Shown: piece after piece, positions 26,169 to 35,167 of the stretch
Position numbering within the stretch: position 1 is the first letter of the stretch
Layout: every line of letters starts with the position of its first letter
Source of the DNA: Saccharopolyspora spinosa NRRL 18395
Lineage (GTDB): Bacteria > Actinomycetota > Actinomycetes > Mycobacteriales > Pseudonocardiaceae
Assembly: GCF_000194155.1 (NCBI RefSeq)
Contig: NZ_GL877878.1
Location: 1,452,351 to 1,516,350, forward strand
Direction: 5' to 3'
Length of the DNA stretch: 64,000 nt
Translations under genes and position numbers: made by a program
The notes under the pieces: model-generated
The model's database searches: none
What the model was told of the DNA's origin: nothing
Seen by the model: only the letters and a program-made list of their open reading frames with translations

Positions 26169-27719
26169 TCAGGGAGTGGGCCCGGGCCCGGCGGTCGGCA
26201 GGTAGCGCGGCGCCCGCCAGGCGTTCAGCTCGCGCTCGGCGACCGCCGCCAGCGACAGCAGCTCGGCGTCCTGCCGGTAGCCCGCCATGAGCAGCAACCC
26301 GACTGGCAACTCGCCGACGGAACCGGCGGGCACCGACACCGATGGGAAGCCCGCCACCGCCGCCGGGGTCGAGGACGGGATGACGTCGTCGTCACCTCGT
26401 TCGCAGTCCGTGGTCCACGCCGGCGGGTTCGCCGGCGAAGCGATGGCGTCCAAGTGGTGCGCGGCCAGGGTCTCGTCGATCGAACGCCGCGAGAGATCCG
26501 CCAGCTCGGCGCGCATCGCCTGGTACTGCGGATCGGTCGTCGGCGGCGCGGCGAGCGCCTGTTCGAAGAGCTCCTGGCCGGCGAAGCAGGTCTGCTCCGC
26601 TGACGTCCGGCGGTTGAACTCGATCAACTCGGCGAGATCCCGGGGGCCCTCGCGGGTGGCGAGGTAGGCGTCGATGTCACGGTGGAACTCGCTCAGCAGC
26701 GCGGGGAACTCCAGCTCGCCGAGCCGGTCCTGGTAGGACGGGGTCACCTCCAGCACCTCGGCGCCGGCGGCGCGGAGCCTCTCCTCCGCACGGGTCATCA
26801 CGGCGTCGACCTCCGGTCCCAGCACCGGCAGCCGCCACAGGCCGATCCGCTTGCCGCGCAGGTTCATCGGCGGCGAGAACGCAGCGGCGCCGTCCGCGCC
26901 CTGCAGCACCGCCAGGGTCAGCGCGGTGTCGATGACGTTGCGCGCCATCGGGCCCGCGGTGTCTTGCTCCGCCGAGATCGGCACCACGCCTTCCTGGCTG
27001 ACCAGGCCGAGGCTCGGCTTGTGGCCGACCACCCCGTTCATCCCGGCTGGGCACACGATGGAGCCGTCGGTTTCGGTGCCGATCGCCACCTGCGCCAATG
27101 ACGCGGCGAGCGCGGCGGCGGAACCCGACGACGAACCGCACGGATTGCGGTCCAGCACGTACGGGTTGCGGGTCTGCCCGCCGACCGCCGACCAGCCGGA
27201 AGTGGGCGTATCCGCGCGGAAGTTCGCCCACTCGGACAGGTTCGTCTTCCCGAGAATGACCGCGCCCGCGTCCCGCAGCCGGCTCACCACAGCAGCGTCC
27301 GAGCGCGGCGGCCTCCCCGCCAGCGCCAGGGACCCGGCCGTCGTCGGCAGATCCCGGGTGTTCACGTTGTCCTTGAGCAGAACGGGAATTCCGTCGAGCG
27401 GCCCGAGGGTCGCACCCCGGCGGTGCCGGACGTCGCTCGCGGCCGCCTGGACCATCGCCGTCGGGTCGGTGCGCAGCACCGCGTTGAGCTTGGGGTCGAC
27501 GGCGCGGATCCGCCCCAGGTAGGCGGCGGTCAGCGCCGACGAAGTCAGCGACCCGCTCGACATCCAGTCCTGGAGTTCGGGAATCGTCACAGTGCCGAGG
27601 TCGGCCCCGACCGTGGAGGCGGACTCCCGGCCGATGGCCCCGGAGTTGCCCAACATCAACGATCCGGCGGCGAGTGCGGCGATCAGCGCGATAGCGTCCA
27701 TTCTGCGCATGAGGCCCAT
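26169..27719 (-). CDS. Secreted amidase (amidase signature family)
   Basis: A 516-residue amidase with an N-terminal hydrophobic segment (about residues 8-30, IALIAALAAGSLMLGNSGA) that suggests export. The Ser-cisSer-Lys triad is in place: Lys116 in VLLKDNV, the serine cluster 196-198 in NPCGSSSGSAAA, and Ser220 in GTETDGSI. Such enzymes hydrolyse C-N bonds of amides or of acyl-amino compounds; the target is unknown. ATG 27719 and ATG 27707 are both possible. The gene is single. Confidence 0.87.
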   Translation of the reverse strand: MGLMRRMDAIALIAALAAGSLMLGNSGAIGRESASTVGADLGTVTIPELQDWMSSGSLTSSALTAAYLGRIRAVDPKLNAVLRTDPTAMVQAAASDVRHRRGATLGPLDGIPVLLKDNVNTRDLPTTAGSLALAGRPPRSDAAVVSRLRDAGAVILGKTNLSEWANFRADTPTSGWSAVGGQTRNPYVLDRNPCGSSSGSAAALAASLAQVAIGTETDGSIVCPAGMNGVVGHKPSLGLVSQEGVVPISAEQDTAGPMARNVIDTALTLAVLQGADGAAAFSPPMNLRGKRIGLWRLPVLGPEVDAVMTRAEERLRAAGAEVLEVTPSYQDRLGELEFPALLSEFHRDIDAYLATREGPRDLAELIEFNRRTSAEQTCFAGQELFEQALAAPPTTDPQYQAMRAELADLSRRSIDETLAAHHLDAIASPANPPAWTTDCERGDDDVIPSSTPAAVAGFPSVSVPAGSVGELPVGLLLMAGYRQDAELLSLAAVAERELNAWRAPRYLPTAGPGPTP

Positions 27720-27811
27720 GAGACAACGCCCAACTCGATCGGCGCAAGATCTTCTCGGCGTAGCTCCAGCGCTCTTCCGCCACCCGCATCGCGGCGCGGG
27801 TTCACCCGGCG

Positions 27812-28074
27812 CGTTCGGCCATCAGCCGCTACCAGGCGGCGTTGGACTCGACCGGCATCCTGCTGGTCCGGCTCGTCGTCGACCCTCCGTGGCCCGCGAC
27901 CGTCTCCGGGACCGGCACGCCGACGACGAACCCAGCCTGCGCTGGCACCTGGACCGCACGAACGAACTCGCCGAGATCCTCGACGCGGCCGGACTCGACG
28001 ACCTCGTCCTGGACTCCTCCCACGAGCCGCCAGCGAGCCTCGCCGCCGACGTCCACACCGCGGCCGGCTGGTAG
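27812..28074 (+). pseudogene. C-terminal remnant of a small P-loop kinase-like protein
   Basis: Two adjacent frames give RYQAALDSTGILLVRLVVDP and then VARDRLRDRHADDEPSLRWH with LDRTNELAEILDAAGLDDLV. Together they resemble the LID and C-terminal helices of small AAA/shikimate-kinase-like phosphotransferases. No Walker A part is found. A stop at 28072 follows, then a strong hairpin. Confidence 0.4.
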
Positions 28075-28076
28075 CG

Positions 28077-28120
28077 CCGTGAGTCTTCTGGACTGCTACG
28101 GCAACCCAGAAGACTCACGG
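28077..28120. terminator. 15-bp perfect hairpin between opposing genes
   Basis: CCGTGAGTCTTCTGG (28077-28091) pairs without mismatch with 28106-28120 over a 14-base loop. It lies between the plus-strand kinase-like relic and the end of the minus-strand ABC-F gene, as expected for a bidirectional terminator. Confidence 0.8.
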
Positions 28121-28141
28121 TCGGCGTTGCCAGCGCCCGTT

Positions 28142-29767
28142 TCAGGCTGGTGCGCCGGTTTCCACCAGGCTGCCGTCGGCGAGGCGAAGCCACCGGTTCA
28201 CGCCGATGTTCGCGAGGAACAGCTCGTCGTGACTCACCACCACGAACGCGCCTTCGTAGGCGTTGAGCGCACTTTCGAGTTGCCCGACGCTCACCAGGTC
28301 GAGGTTGTTGGTCGGTTCGTCGAGCAGCAGGAGTTGGGGGGCCGGTTCGGCGAAAAGGACGCAGGCCAGGGTCGCGCGCAGCCGCTCGCCACCGGAGAGC
28401 ACCCCGACCGGGAGATGCACGCGGGTGCTGCGGAACAGGAATCGGGCGAGCAAGTGCATCCGCTGCGACTCCGGCATTTCCGGCGCGAAGGCGACCAGGT
28501 TCGCCAGCACCGTGCGGTCGAGGTCCAGCAGGTCCAGCCGTTGCGAGAGGTAGGCGATACGGCCATCGGCGCGTTTCGTGCTGCCGCCCTCCAGATCGCC
28601 GTTGATCACGCTCAGCAGCGTGGACTTCCCGGCGCCGTTGGGCCCGGTCAGCGCAATCCGCTCGGGCCCCCGGATCGCCAGGTCGATGCCTTCGCCAGCG
28701 AAGAGGTCTCGCTCCCCGCGGCGGATCCGCATCCCTTCGCCGAGGAAGACCGTGCGGCCGGCCGGAACGTTGGTCCCGGGCAGCTGCAGCGCGATCCGCT
28801 GCTCATCGCGCAACGCACGTTCGGCCTCGTCGAGCCGCGCCTTGGCCTCGTTGAGCCGCGCTGCGTGCGTCTCGTCGGCCTTCCCCGCCGACTCCTGGGC
28901 GCGTCGCTTCCGCGCCCCGGCGAGGATCTTCGGCAGCCCAGCGCTCTCGATGTTGCGGGCGGCGTTGCTGGCCCGGCGCTGCGCCCGCTCGCGGGCCTGC
29001 TGCATCTCCCGCTGCTCGCGCTTGACCTCTTGCTCCGCGCTGCGGATGTTCTTCTCCGCGACCTCTCGCTCTGCGCGCACGGTCTCCTCGTACACCGTGA
29101 AGTTTCCGCCGTAGTACCGGATCTCGCCCTGGTCCAGTTCGGCGATGCGGTCCATGCGGTCGAGCAGCGTCCGGTCGTGGCTGACCAGCAGCAGGCAGCC
29201 CTGCCAGTCTTCGAGCACGCCGTAGAGCTTGCGGCGCGCGTCGACGTCGAGGTTGTTGGTCGGTTCGTCGAGCAGCAGCACGTCGGGCCGCTTCAGCAGC
29301 TGTGCCGCCAGGCCGAGGGAGACGACCTGGCCGCCGCTGAGGGTGTGCAGGCGCCGGGTCAAGGAGACGTCCCCGAGGCCAAGCCGTTCCAGCTGGGCGC
29401 GGGTGCGTTCCTCGATGTCCCAGTCGTTGCCGACCACGGCGAAGTTCTCCTCGCTCGCATCCCCGGACTCAATGGCGGCGAGAGCCCGGAGCACCGGCGC
29501 GATGCCCAGGAGCTCGGCCACGGTCGGATCGCCGTCCAAGGGCAAGCTCTGCGGAAGGTAGCCGAGGACACCTTCGACGGACGCGGAACCGCCGGTGGGC
29601 CGGTACTCGCCGGCGATCAGCTTCAGCAGCGTGCTCTTGCCCGCGCCGTTCGGCGCCACGAGGCCGGTGCGGCCGCCAGCGACGGTGAAGGAGAGGTCCT
29701 GGAAGACCGGCGTGTCGTCCGGCCAGGAGAAGGACAAGTTGGAGCAAGTGATGAACGCATCGGACAT
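28142..29767 (-). CDS. ABC-F family ATP-binding protein
   Basis: A 541-residue protein with two ABC domains and no membrane part, so an ABC-F factor acting on the ribosome. Domain 1 has Walker A GLVAPNGAGKSTLLKLIAGE and signature LSGGQVVSLGLAAQLL; domain 2 has LTGPNGAGKSTLLSVINGD and SGGERLRATLACVLF. Both LLLDEPTNNLD motifs are intact. The basic linker (about residues 225-330) is rich in R, K, E and Q and is charged like the P-site tRNA-interacting linker. Members protect ribosomes from macrolides, lincosamides or pleuromutilins, or act in normal translation. ATG 29767 begins MSDAFITCSNLSFSWPDD. A candidate leader peptide with hairpin lies upstream. Confidence 0.85.
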   Translation of the reverse strand: MSDAFITCSNLSFSWPDDTPVFQDLSFTVAGGRTGLVAPNGAGKSTLLKLIAGEYRPTGGSASVEGVLGYLPQSLPLDGDPTVAELLGIAPVLRALAAIESGDASEENFAVVGNDWDIEERTRAQLERLGLGDVSLTRRLHTLSGGQVVSLGLAAQLLKRPDVLLLDEPTNNLDVDARRKLYGVLEDWQGCLLLVSHDRTLLDRMDRIAELDQGEIRYYGGNFTVYEETVRAEREVAEKNIRSAEQEVKREQREMQQARERAQRRASNAARNIESAGLPKILAGARKRRAQESAGKADETHAARLNEAKARLDEAERALRDEQRIALQLPGTNVPAGRTVFLGEGMRIRRGERDLFAGEGIDLAIRGPERIALTGPNGAGKSTLLSVINGDLEGGSTKRADGRIAYLSQRLDLLDLDRTVLANLVAFAPEMPESQRMHLLARFLFRSTRVHLPVGVLSGGERLRATLACVLFAEPAPQLLLLDEPTNNLDLVSVGQLESALNAYEGAFVVVSHDELFLANIGVNRWLRLADGSLVETGAPA

Positions 29768-29882
29768 GTGTGAGAGTCCTCGTGGGTGATGCGGGCGCAC
29801 CAAGTGGCCCGGAGGAGAACGGTGGAACGACTACATGGCCACGACCGCAGCGCGCACGAGCGCCTGCAGGTGGCAGATCACG

Positions 29883-29899
29883 TCCGGGTATCACCCGGA
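29883..29899 (-). promoter_or_regulatory. Hairpin over the leader-ORF stop codon
   Basis: TCCGGGT-GAT-ACCCGGA on the transcribed strand is a perfect 7-bp stem with a 3-base loop. It contains the last codons and the TGA of the 9-codon leader ORF. A ribosome stalled in the leader would open it. Located about 115 bases before the ABC-F start. Confidence 0.5.
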
Positions 29900-29920
29900 G
29901 ATGTCGTCGTCACCAACCAT
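29891..29920 (-). CDS. Candidate 9-residue leader peptide MVGDDDISG
   Basis: ATG 29920 is preceded by GGGAG at 7 bases spacing and is followed by eight sense codons and TGA. It is too short to find by homology. The strong ribosome binding site, the hairpin over its end and its place in the roughly 150-base leader of an ABC-F gene fit ribosome-mediated attenuation, as known for several antibiotic-induced ABC-F resistance genes. The regulation itself is inferred. Confidence 0.5.
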   Translation of the reverse strand: MVGDDDISG

Positions 29921-30048
29921 GTCTGATCTCCCTCACTCGCAATCCACTCCACCGTAGCAACAGGGCTCCGGGCGGTGCCACCAGGTTTTGCGGATCGCTG
30001 CCCAGCCGGGGACGCCCGGGCGGTGCCGAAGTGGACGGCGAGCCGACA

Positions 30049-30510
30049 TCAAGCAGCAACCGGCTGGCTGTCCACTTCAGACATCGAGCTGGCGGAGGCG
30101 CGGTCAAACCCTTGCATAGCGCGGGTTTCGAGCGCGTCGGCGGCCGGTGGCCACTCCACCCGCCGGGGGCCCAGCCAAATCTCATCGGCCCCCAGAAGAA
30201 GTTGACCTTGGCGCTCGACGAACAGCCACGATCCGTCCGGCTGGCGCCAGGTCAGGGCGTGGTACCAGCCGGCCCCGACGTGCGGTTCGCCTTTGACGAC
30301 GCCACGGTTGGTCCAGCCAGGTCTCGCCTTCGGCGTCGTCGCCGTCGTCGATCGAGATGGTTTCGTTGGCGCTTAAGTGCCACCAGGCCGTCAGCGCCCC
30401 TTCCTGGAGTCCGGCGAAGAACCCCCTCAGCTCGTCCCGCCCGCGCGCCGTGGACAGCGCGACGAAGACGCCGTCGGGGGTGAACAAGGCGGCGAGTTCG
30501 TCCCACGGCC
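30049..30510 (-). pseudogene. SnoaL-like (NTF2 fold) protein, frameshifted
   Basis: The first frame has PWDELAALFTPDGVFVALST, ARGRDELRGFFAGLQEGALT and WWHLSANETISIDDGD, typical of SnoaL-like polyketide-cyclase or isomerase folds. After ETWLDQP the protein continues in another frame (GVVKGEPHVGAGWYHALTWR then QPDGSWLFVERQGQ) to TGA 30049. Its N-terminus is fused to an MFS relic, so the start is lost. Confidence 0.65.
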
Positions 30511-30995
30511 GTCGTCCACGTACTGGAGTTGGACGTAGATGCCGATCGCGGCCAGCGCCAGCCCGGACAGCAACGGGATCCGCCAGCCCCAGCTCTCGAA
30601 CGCGCCGTCGGACAACGTCCAGGTCAGCACGAGGAACATGCCGTTGCAGCGGCGCGTGCTCGACCAGCAGCAGTGCCGCGCCGCCCCGCTGCGCATCGAC
30701 GCCGAGGCCCAACACGAGGCGGAACACCATCAGCAGCACCGGTGCCCAGATGCCGATCGAGGCCTAGCCCGGGAGGGTACCGATGGCGGACGTCACGGCG
30801 CCCATGACCAACCATCGAACCGACCAGCGGCGGCTTGCGGCCGAAGCAGTCCCCGATGTGCCCGGCGATCACCCAGCGGTCGCGCGAGGAACCGACCGAG
30901 AAGGTGACGAACGAAGCGAGCGTGCCAGCGATGGTCAACCGGATGCCCACCACATCCGGTACGAACGGTTCGAAGATCCGCGCCCGCGACCCTCC
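30510..30995 (-). pseudogene. MFS (MHS-type) transporter fragment
   Basis: Several minus-strand frames give successive parts of a metabolite:proton symporter: PDVVGIRLTIAGTLASFVTF, VIAGHIGDCFGRKPPLVGSM (the loop 2-3 motif), VLLMVFRLVLGLGVDAQRGG, and ESWGWRIPLLSGLALAAIGI then YVQLQYVDD. At least three frame changes are needed, and both the first helices and the C-terminal half are missing. The last recognisable residues run into the SnoaL-like relic. Confidence 0.65.
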
Positions 30996-31203
30996 GCGAT
31001 TGGCCTCGGCAGCACCACGAGGCGAAGACCGCGCCTGGACCTGGGAGTGCGTTGAATCCCCGAGACGGGAAGGCATCGGCGGCGGTCGCGCTGCGTCCGC
31101 CGCCTACCGGGTGTTCCATTGTTGGTCGGGGTCCACCCACCGCTCGCGGAGCCGAATGCCGATTCAGGTACTGGTCGGCACCCGATCTCCTGAAAGGAGC
31201 CTC

Positions 31204-31659
31204 ATGCTTCGAGAGGACTGGCCGACACCCGAGGAAGGCCTCGTCATCACGCATTTCCTCACCGTGCGCGACGTCGCCCGCTCACGGGAGTTCTACGCCG
31301 ACATCTTCGGCGGGCGGGTCGTGCTGGAGGAAAACCCGGCGATCGTCAAGGTCGCCAACTCGTGGATCATCATGAACCCGGGTGGCGGTCCCACTCCCGA
31401 CAAACCAGACGTCGTCCTGGAGCCACCGGATCGGCCCACCACGGTGTCGGCCTTCATGAACGTGCGCGTGGCCGACATCGCCGCCTTCCACTCCGAGGCG
31501 CGCCGGAAGGGCGCCGAGTTCCTCACCGAACCCATCGACCGCAAGGCCGAGATCCGCTGCTACCTGCGCGATCCCGACGGTTACCTGATCGAGGTCGGCC
31601 AGGCCACTGGGATGCTCGAAGGGATCTTCGCCGACCGGCCGGCGGATTCGGGACGCTGA
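31204..31659 (+). CDS. VOC family (glyoxalase-like) protein
   Basis: A 151-residue vicinal-oxygen-chelate protein. The first beta-alpha-beta module is VITHFLTVRDVARSREFYAD with IFGGRVV; the second ends in IRCYLRDPDGYLIEVGQATG, where the last E and an early H are the usual metal ligands. Members include glyoxalases, dioxygenases and bleomycin-type binding proteins; the class cannot be fixed here. ATG 31204 follows GAAAGGA by 5 bases. It has no operon partner. Confidence 0.85.
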   Translation: MLREDWPTPEEGLVITHFLTVRDVARSREFYADIFGGRVVLEENPAIVKVANSWIIMNPGGGPTPDKPDVVLEPPDRPTTVSAFMNVRVADIAAFHSEARRKGAEFLTEPIDRKAEIRCYLRDPDGYLIEVGQATGMLEGIFADRPADSGR

Positions 31660-31764
31660 CCCGACCGGCCGCTGCTGGACAACGCCTCGCCCGGCAGCGG
31701 CCGGCTGGGACATTCCGGTGGCCGGGCCGGAGTGCCGGCAATCCCGGTCTCGGTGTGGGCCAGC

Positions 31765-31855
31765 GCCCACCTGCTCCTGCCTGGCCCCGGCCTGGTCGAT
31801 CACGGTCACATCGTGCGATCCGGTGGCCCAGTCCCATTCCGCGAACACGCGCGCG
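31765..31855 (-). pseudogene. IS110-type transposase N-terminal remnant
   Basis: The minus strand reads RVFAEWDWATGSHDVTVIDQ AGARQEQ in one frame. IS110 transposases start with VFVGIDWAxxxHxVxVVDxxG, carrying the first catalytic aspartate; here the W-D-W-A and H-D-V spacing agree. Nothing further of the element is found, and the remaining sequence of 31660-32309 shows no gene. Confidence 0.4.
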
Positions 31856-32309
31856 GTGCTCCTTCTGCACTGGAGAAGGACCCGCTCGGTCGTGAGGACG
31901 CCCACCGGAAGCTCATTAATCGGCCCTCGACCAGGTCGGGCATGCTCCCCGGTCAAGCGGCCTCGGCTCGGTGGGCTGGCAATACTCATGCCGACCGTCC
32001 AGCGGCTCGCGAATCAGGCCATGCACCTACCGGGACCGAGTGGTCAACTCTATCCGTTCGGGCTGCAACAGGGATGGTGGCCTAATGAGCATGCTCGCGG
32101 TCGCTCCGGTGCTGACCTGGACCGTTTTCGTCGCGCCGGGCCAGCTGTGAGATCGGTGGGGCCTGTCTGCTCGGCGGGCAGGCTCGCCGGTCGGCGCTGG
32201 ATGTGATGCCGGCATGAGCGAGGGCATGCGGACCGCATTTCCGGCCTTTCGCGTGTCCGAAGGAGTGGCCTAAGCGCAGCCCGCTGGCGGCGGCGAACTC
32301 GCGCCCAAG

Positions 32310-32540
32310 CCCAAGATGCCGAAGATCATGGTGCGACGCGCGCTCCGGACACTGTGGACGGCTGGCTGGATTCGCCCGGAAGGCACGGAAGTCACCCGCT
32401 GGGTGCTGACCACGAGAGCACTCCACATCGAACAGCGCGTCATCGCGGACATCGGCGTGCACGACGTCTCCACCGCGATCATGCACGAACTCCGCCGCAA
32501 GAATGACGAAACCGTGCACCTCATGGCGCGCGAGGGCGAC
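32310..32540 (+). pseudogene. IclR family regulator fragment
   Basis: From ATG 32316 the frame reads VRRALRTLWTAGWIRPEGTE, TRWVLTTRALHIEQRV and IMHELRRKNDETVHLMAREG. This is the wing of the IclR helix-turn-helix and the start of its effector domain (DETVHLM is a family signature). The recognition helix before it and the remainder after residue 75 are missing. Confidence 0.65.
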
Positions 32541-32584
32541 GAAGCTCGCCGCGCGCCTCACCGCGAACCAGCGCCCGTGCCATA

Positions 32585-32606
32585 CCATGCCATGCCATGC
32601 CATGCC
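32585..32606 (+). repeat. CCATG pentanucleotide repeat, four units
   Basis: Four perfect copies of CCATG in tandem follow the IclR fragment. Such short repeats can change in number by slippage. It is not inside a recognised gene. Confidence 0.85.
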
Positions 32607-32890
32607 GATACTCCAGATCCCGCTGCGGAGCAGGCCACCGGACGTACCCACCAACGCCGTCGGGTGTTCCACCGACAACAGAGCCCGTGCGAGCGGCATG
32701 ATCACCAGCGATCTGTGCCGCGTGACGGCACAGCTGACGCCTGGCGGCACGGCCTTGGGGTCAAGGTCGCACCCGTTCAAGGGCACGAATCACTTGCTCG
32801 ACCTTGAACTGCGAGAACTCGCCCCGTACAGCCGGGGAGATGCGCGGTGTCGACGCGCCGTTGGCCGAACGCGGAAGCAGAACCAGGTTG

Positions 32891-33394
32891 TCAGCCGTGC
32901 CGGGACAACCAGTCGACCGTGAATTCGTGCTCGGCCGCCAGGAGGCTTTGCACCTCACCCGCGAAGAGGTCTTCCAGTTTGCCACCGAGCAGCGGGATGC
33001 CCACCTTCACATCGCCCTCTACGACGAACTCGCACCCCGCCGGCGGCAAGTCCCGCAGCCGCTGCGAAGCCGTGATCGCCTGCGGCACGGTCAACGCACC
33101 CGCCGTCACTTCGCCCGCGTAACTACCATCGGCCTCACGACGCCAGATCTCCCTGCGGTCGATCGAGAGGTCCCCGCCGACGACTGCGCGTGCTACCGAG
33201 GGGATCACCTCGGCGCGCACGCCCTGCCGGATCCGGAACCGCGCGCCGGTTTCGGTTGCCTCGTGCTCGACCAGCTCGTTGTCACCGCCGAGCACTCGCA
33301 GCCGCTCGCGGAGGCAGTCGGGGCCGGTCAGCGCTGCGAACACCCGAGCGGTGGGCCACTCGTAGGTGGTCCGGTACTCGATCCTGCGCGTCAT
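32891..33394 (-). CDS. DUF2505 family (START/SRPBCC-like) protein
   Basis: A 167-residue protein of the actinobacterial DUF2505 family, which has a START-like helix-grip fold for binding hydrophobic ligands. Typical blocks are MTRRIEYRTTYEWPTARVFA, CLRERLRVLGG, PPAGCEFVVEGDVKVGIPLL and a terminal FTVDWLSRHG. The length is normal. No function is established for the family. The gene is divergent from rtcB, with about 350 bases between. Confidence 0.85.
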   Translation of the reverse strand: MTRRIEYRTTYEWPTARVFAALTGPDCLRERLRVLGGDNELVEHEATETGARFRIRQGVRAEVIPSVARAVVGGDLSIDRREIWRREADGSYAGEVTAGALTVPQAITASQRLRDLPPAGCEFVVEGDVKVGIPLLGGKLEDLFAGEVQSLLAAEHEFTVDWLSRHG

Positions 33395-33746
33395 GCAGAG
33401 GAGGTTACCGCCGATTTCAGAACGCTGCGGTTATAAACCAGTGTCGCGGGGGCGACCGGTTCGCGTCACCTCCGTGACCTCGGACCCCCACCCTCGCCAA
33501 CTTGCCCGAGCTGCCCACCGGTGGATTACCTCCGGGGCGGCCCCGCGTTGCCCGAGCCACGTCGGATCCAGCGCACAATTGTCCTTATTGGACGATTTCG
33601 CGCGCCGTGGTGTCGTGCAGCGGGTCGCAACCGTCCAACGTGGGCCTAGTGCGGCCGAGTGCGTCGAGTTGGATTAATTCGGTGGCGTGGCGCGGGAAAA
33701 CCGTAGATCATTGCTGCGTCAAGGTCACCGAGAGGCAGGAAGAACG

Positions 33747-34937
33747 ATGTACGCGGCAGTTGAAGGTGCGAGGGTGCCGATCCGGATGTGGGCTGACCCT
33801 CAGTCGGTCGAAGACGCCGCCATGCGCCAATTGCACAACGTCGCCAACCTGCCGTGGGTGCACGGACTCGCCGTGATGCCGGACGTGCACTACGGCAAGG
33901 GCGCCACCGTCGGCAGCGTGATCGCCATGCGCAACGCCGTGTCCCCGGCGGCGGTCGGCGTCGACATCGGGTGCGGGATGAGCGCCGTGCGAACGTCCCT
34001 GACCGCTGCCGACCTGCCGGACGACCTGCGCGTGCTGCGCGGCCGGATCGAATCGGCCGTGCCGGTCGGCTTCGCCATGCACCGCACCCCGGTGAACCCG
34101 TCGCGCGTACCCGGGCTGGGCGGCTGGCAGGACTTCTGGTCCGTCTTCGGGGAACTGCACCCGGGCGTGCAGAACCTCCAGGACCGGGCGCGGGCGCAGA
34201 TCGGCAGCCTCGGCGGCGGCAACCACTTCATCGAGGTCTGCCTGGAGCAGGACGGCCCGGACGCCGACCGCGTGTGGCTGATGCTGCACTCCGGTTCCCG
34301 CGGGATCGGCAACGAGCTGGCGAAGCGGCACATCGACATCGCGCGGCGCCTCCCGCACAACGCGGACCTGCCGGACTCGGACCTCGCGGTGTTCGTCGCG
34401 GGCACGCCGGAGATGCAGGCCTACCGCCGGGACCTGTTCTGGGCGCAGGACTACGCGGCGCGCAACCGCGCCACGATGCTGGCCTTGGTGCAGCGGGCGC
34501 TAGCCGAAACGGTGCCGGGGACCAGGTTCGACACGCCGATCTCGTGCCACCACAACTACGTGGCCGAGGAGAGCTACGACGGGGTCGAGGTGCTCGTCAC
34601 CCGCAAGGGCGCGATCCGGGCGGGCGCGGGTGATCTCGGCATCATCCCGGGCAGCATGGGCACCGGTTCGTACATCGTGCGCGGCCTCGGCAACGAGCGG
34701 TCGTTCCAGTCCGCCTCGCACGGCGCCGGCCGGCGAATGTCGCGGAACAAGGCCCGCAAGACCTTCACGGCCGCTGACCTGGAAGCGCAGACGGCCGGCG
34801 TGGAGTGCCGCAAGGATGCCGGCGTGGTCGACGAGATCCCGGCCGCTTACAAGGACATCGATTCGGTGATCGCCGCGCAAACCGACCTGGTCGAGGTGGT
34901 GACCCACCTGAAGCAGGTCGTCTGCGTCAAGGGGTGA
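33747..34937 (+). CDS. rtcB: RtcB family RNA ligase
   Basis: A 396-residue RtcB, which joins 2',3'-cyclic phosphate or 3'-phosphate RNA ends to 5'-OH ends with GTP and Mn2+. Metal and nucleotide motifs are visible: VMPDVHYGKGATVGSVIAM, GVDIGCGMSAVRT, GSLGGGNHFIEV, SCHHNYVAEE and the guanylylated-histidine segment SASHGAGRRMSR. The length fits the shorter bacterial RtcB2-like forms, whose role in RNA repair is less certain than in tRNA splicing. ATG 33747 has AGGAAG 5 bases upstream. No rtcA or archease is beside it. A strong hairpin follows the stop. Confidence 0.9.
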   Translation: MYAAVEGARVPIRMWADPQSVEDAAMRQLHNVANLPWVHGLAVMPDVHYGKGATVGSVIAMRNAVSPAAVGVDIGCGMSAVRTSLTAADLPDDLRVLRGRIESAVPVGFAMHRTPVNPSRVPGLGGWQDFWSVFGELHPGVQNLQDRARAQIGSLGGGNHFIEVCLEQDGPDADRVWLMLHSGSRGIGNELAKRHIDIARRLPHNADLPDSDLAVFVAGTPEMQAYRRDLFWAQDYAARNRATMLALVQRALAETVPGTRFDTPISCHHNYVAEESYDGVEVLVTRKGAIRAGAGDLGIIPGSMGTGSYIVRGLGNERSFQSASHGAGRRMSRNKARKTFTAADLEAQTAGVECRKDAGVVDEIPAAYKDIDSVIAAQTDLVEVVTHLKQVVCVKG

Positions 34938-34940
34938 ACG

Positions 34941-34977
34941 CCGGGTGCCTCGGTGGTCCGACCGCCGAGGCACCCGG
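34941..34977 (+). terminator. 13-bp hairpin after rtcB
   Basis: CCGGGTGCCTCGG (34941-34953) pairs perfectly with 34965-34977 over an 11-base loop that can form a few more pairs. It starts 3 bases after the stop codon. Confidence 0.8.
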
Positions 34978-35167
34978 GCCAACCGGCAGAACGAAGCACA
35001 GGTCTTCCCCGGTCGTGCCGACGGCAAAGACTGCGCCGTGAAACCTGGACTGCCGCCCAATCTGCCCGATTGACGGCCGTTCGACCACCCGAAGACCACC
35101 GCTAAGTTCGGCCCCAACGCGGCGCTTTCGAGTGGCTCGGGTGGCGGCGAGCTGGTCTGATCGCAGG

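Noticed and set aside
27842-29773. A 643-codon plus frame opposite the ABC-F gene
   Set aside because: It is the antisense shadow of ABC-F; only its first 80 codons overlap a real relic on that strand.
32585-32606. CCATG tandem repeat as a phase-variation switch
   Set aside because: It is not within or just before an intact gene, so no switch role can be supported.
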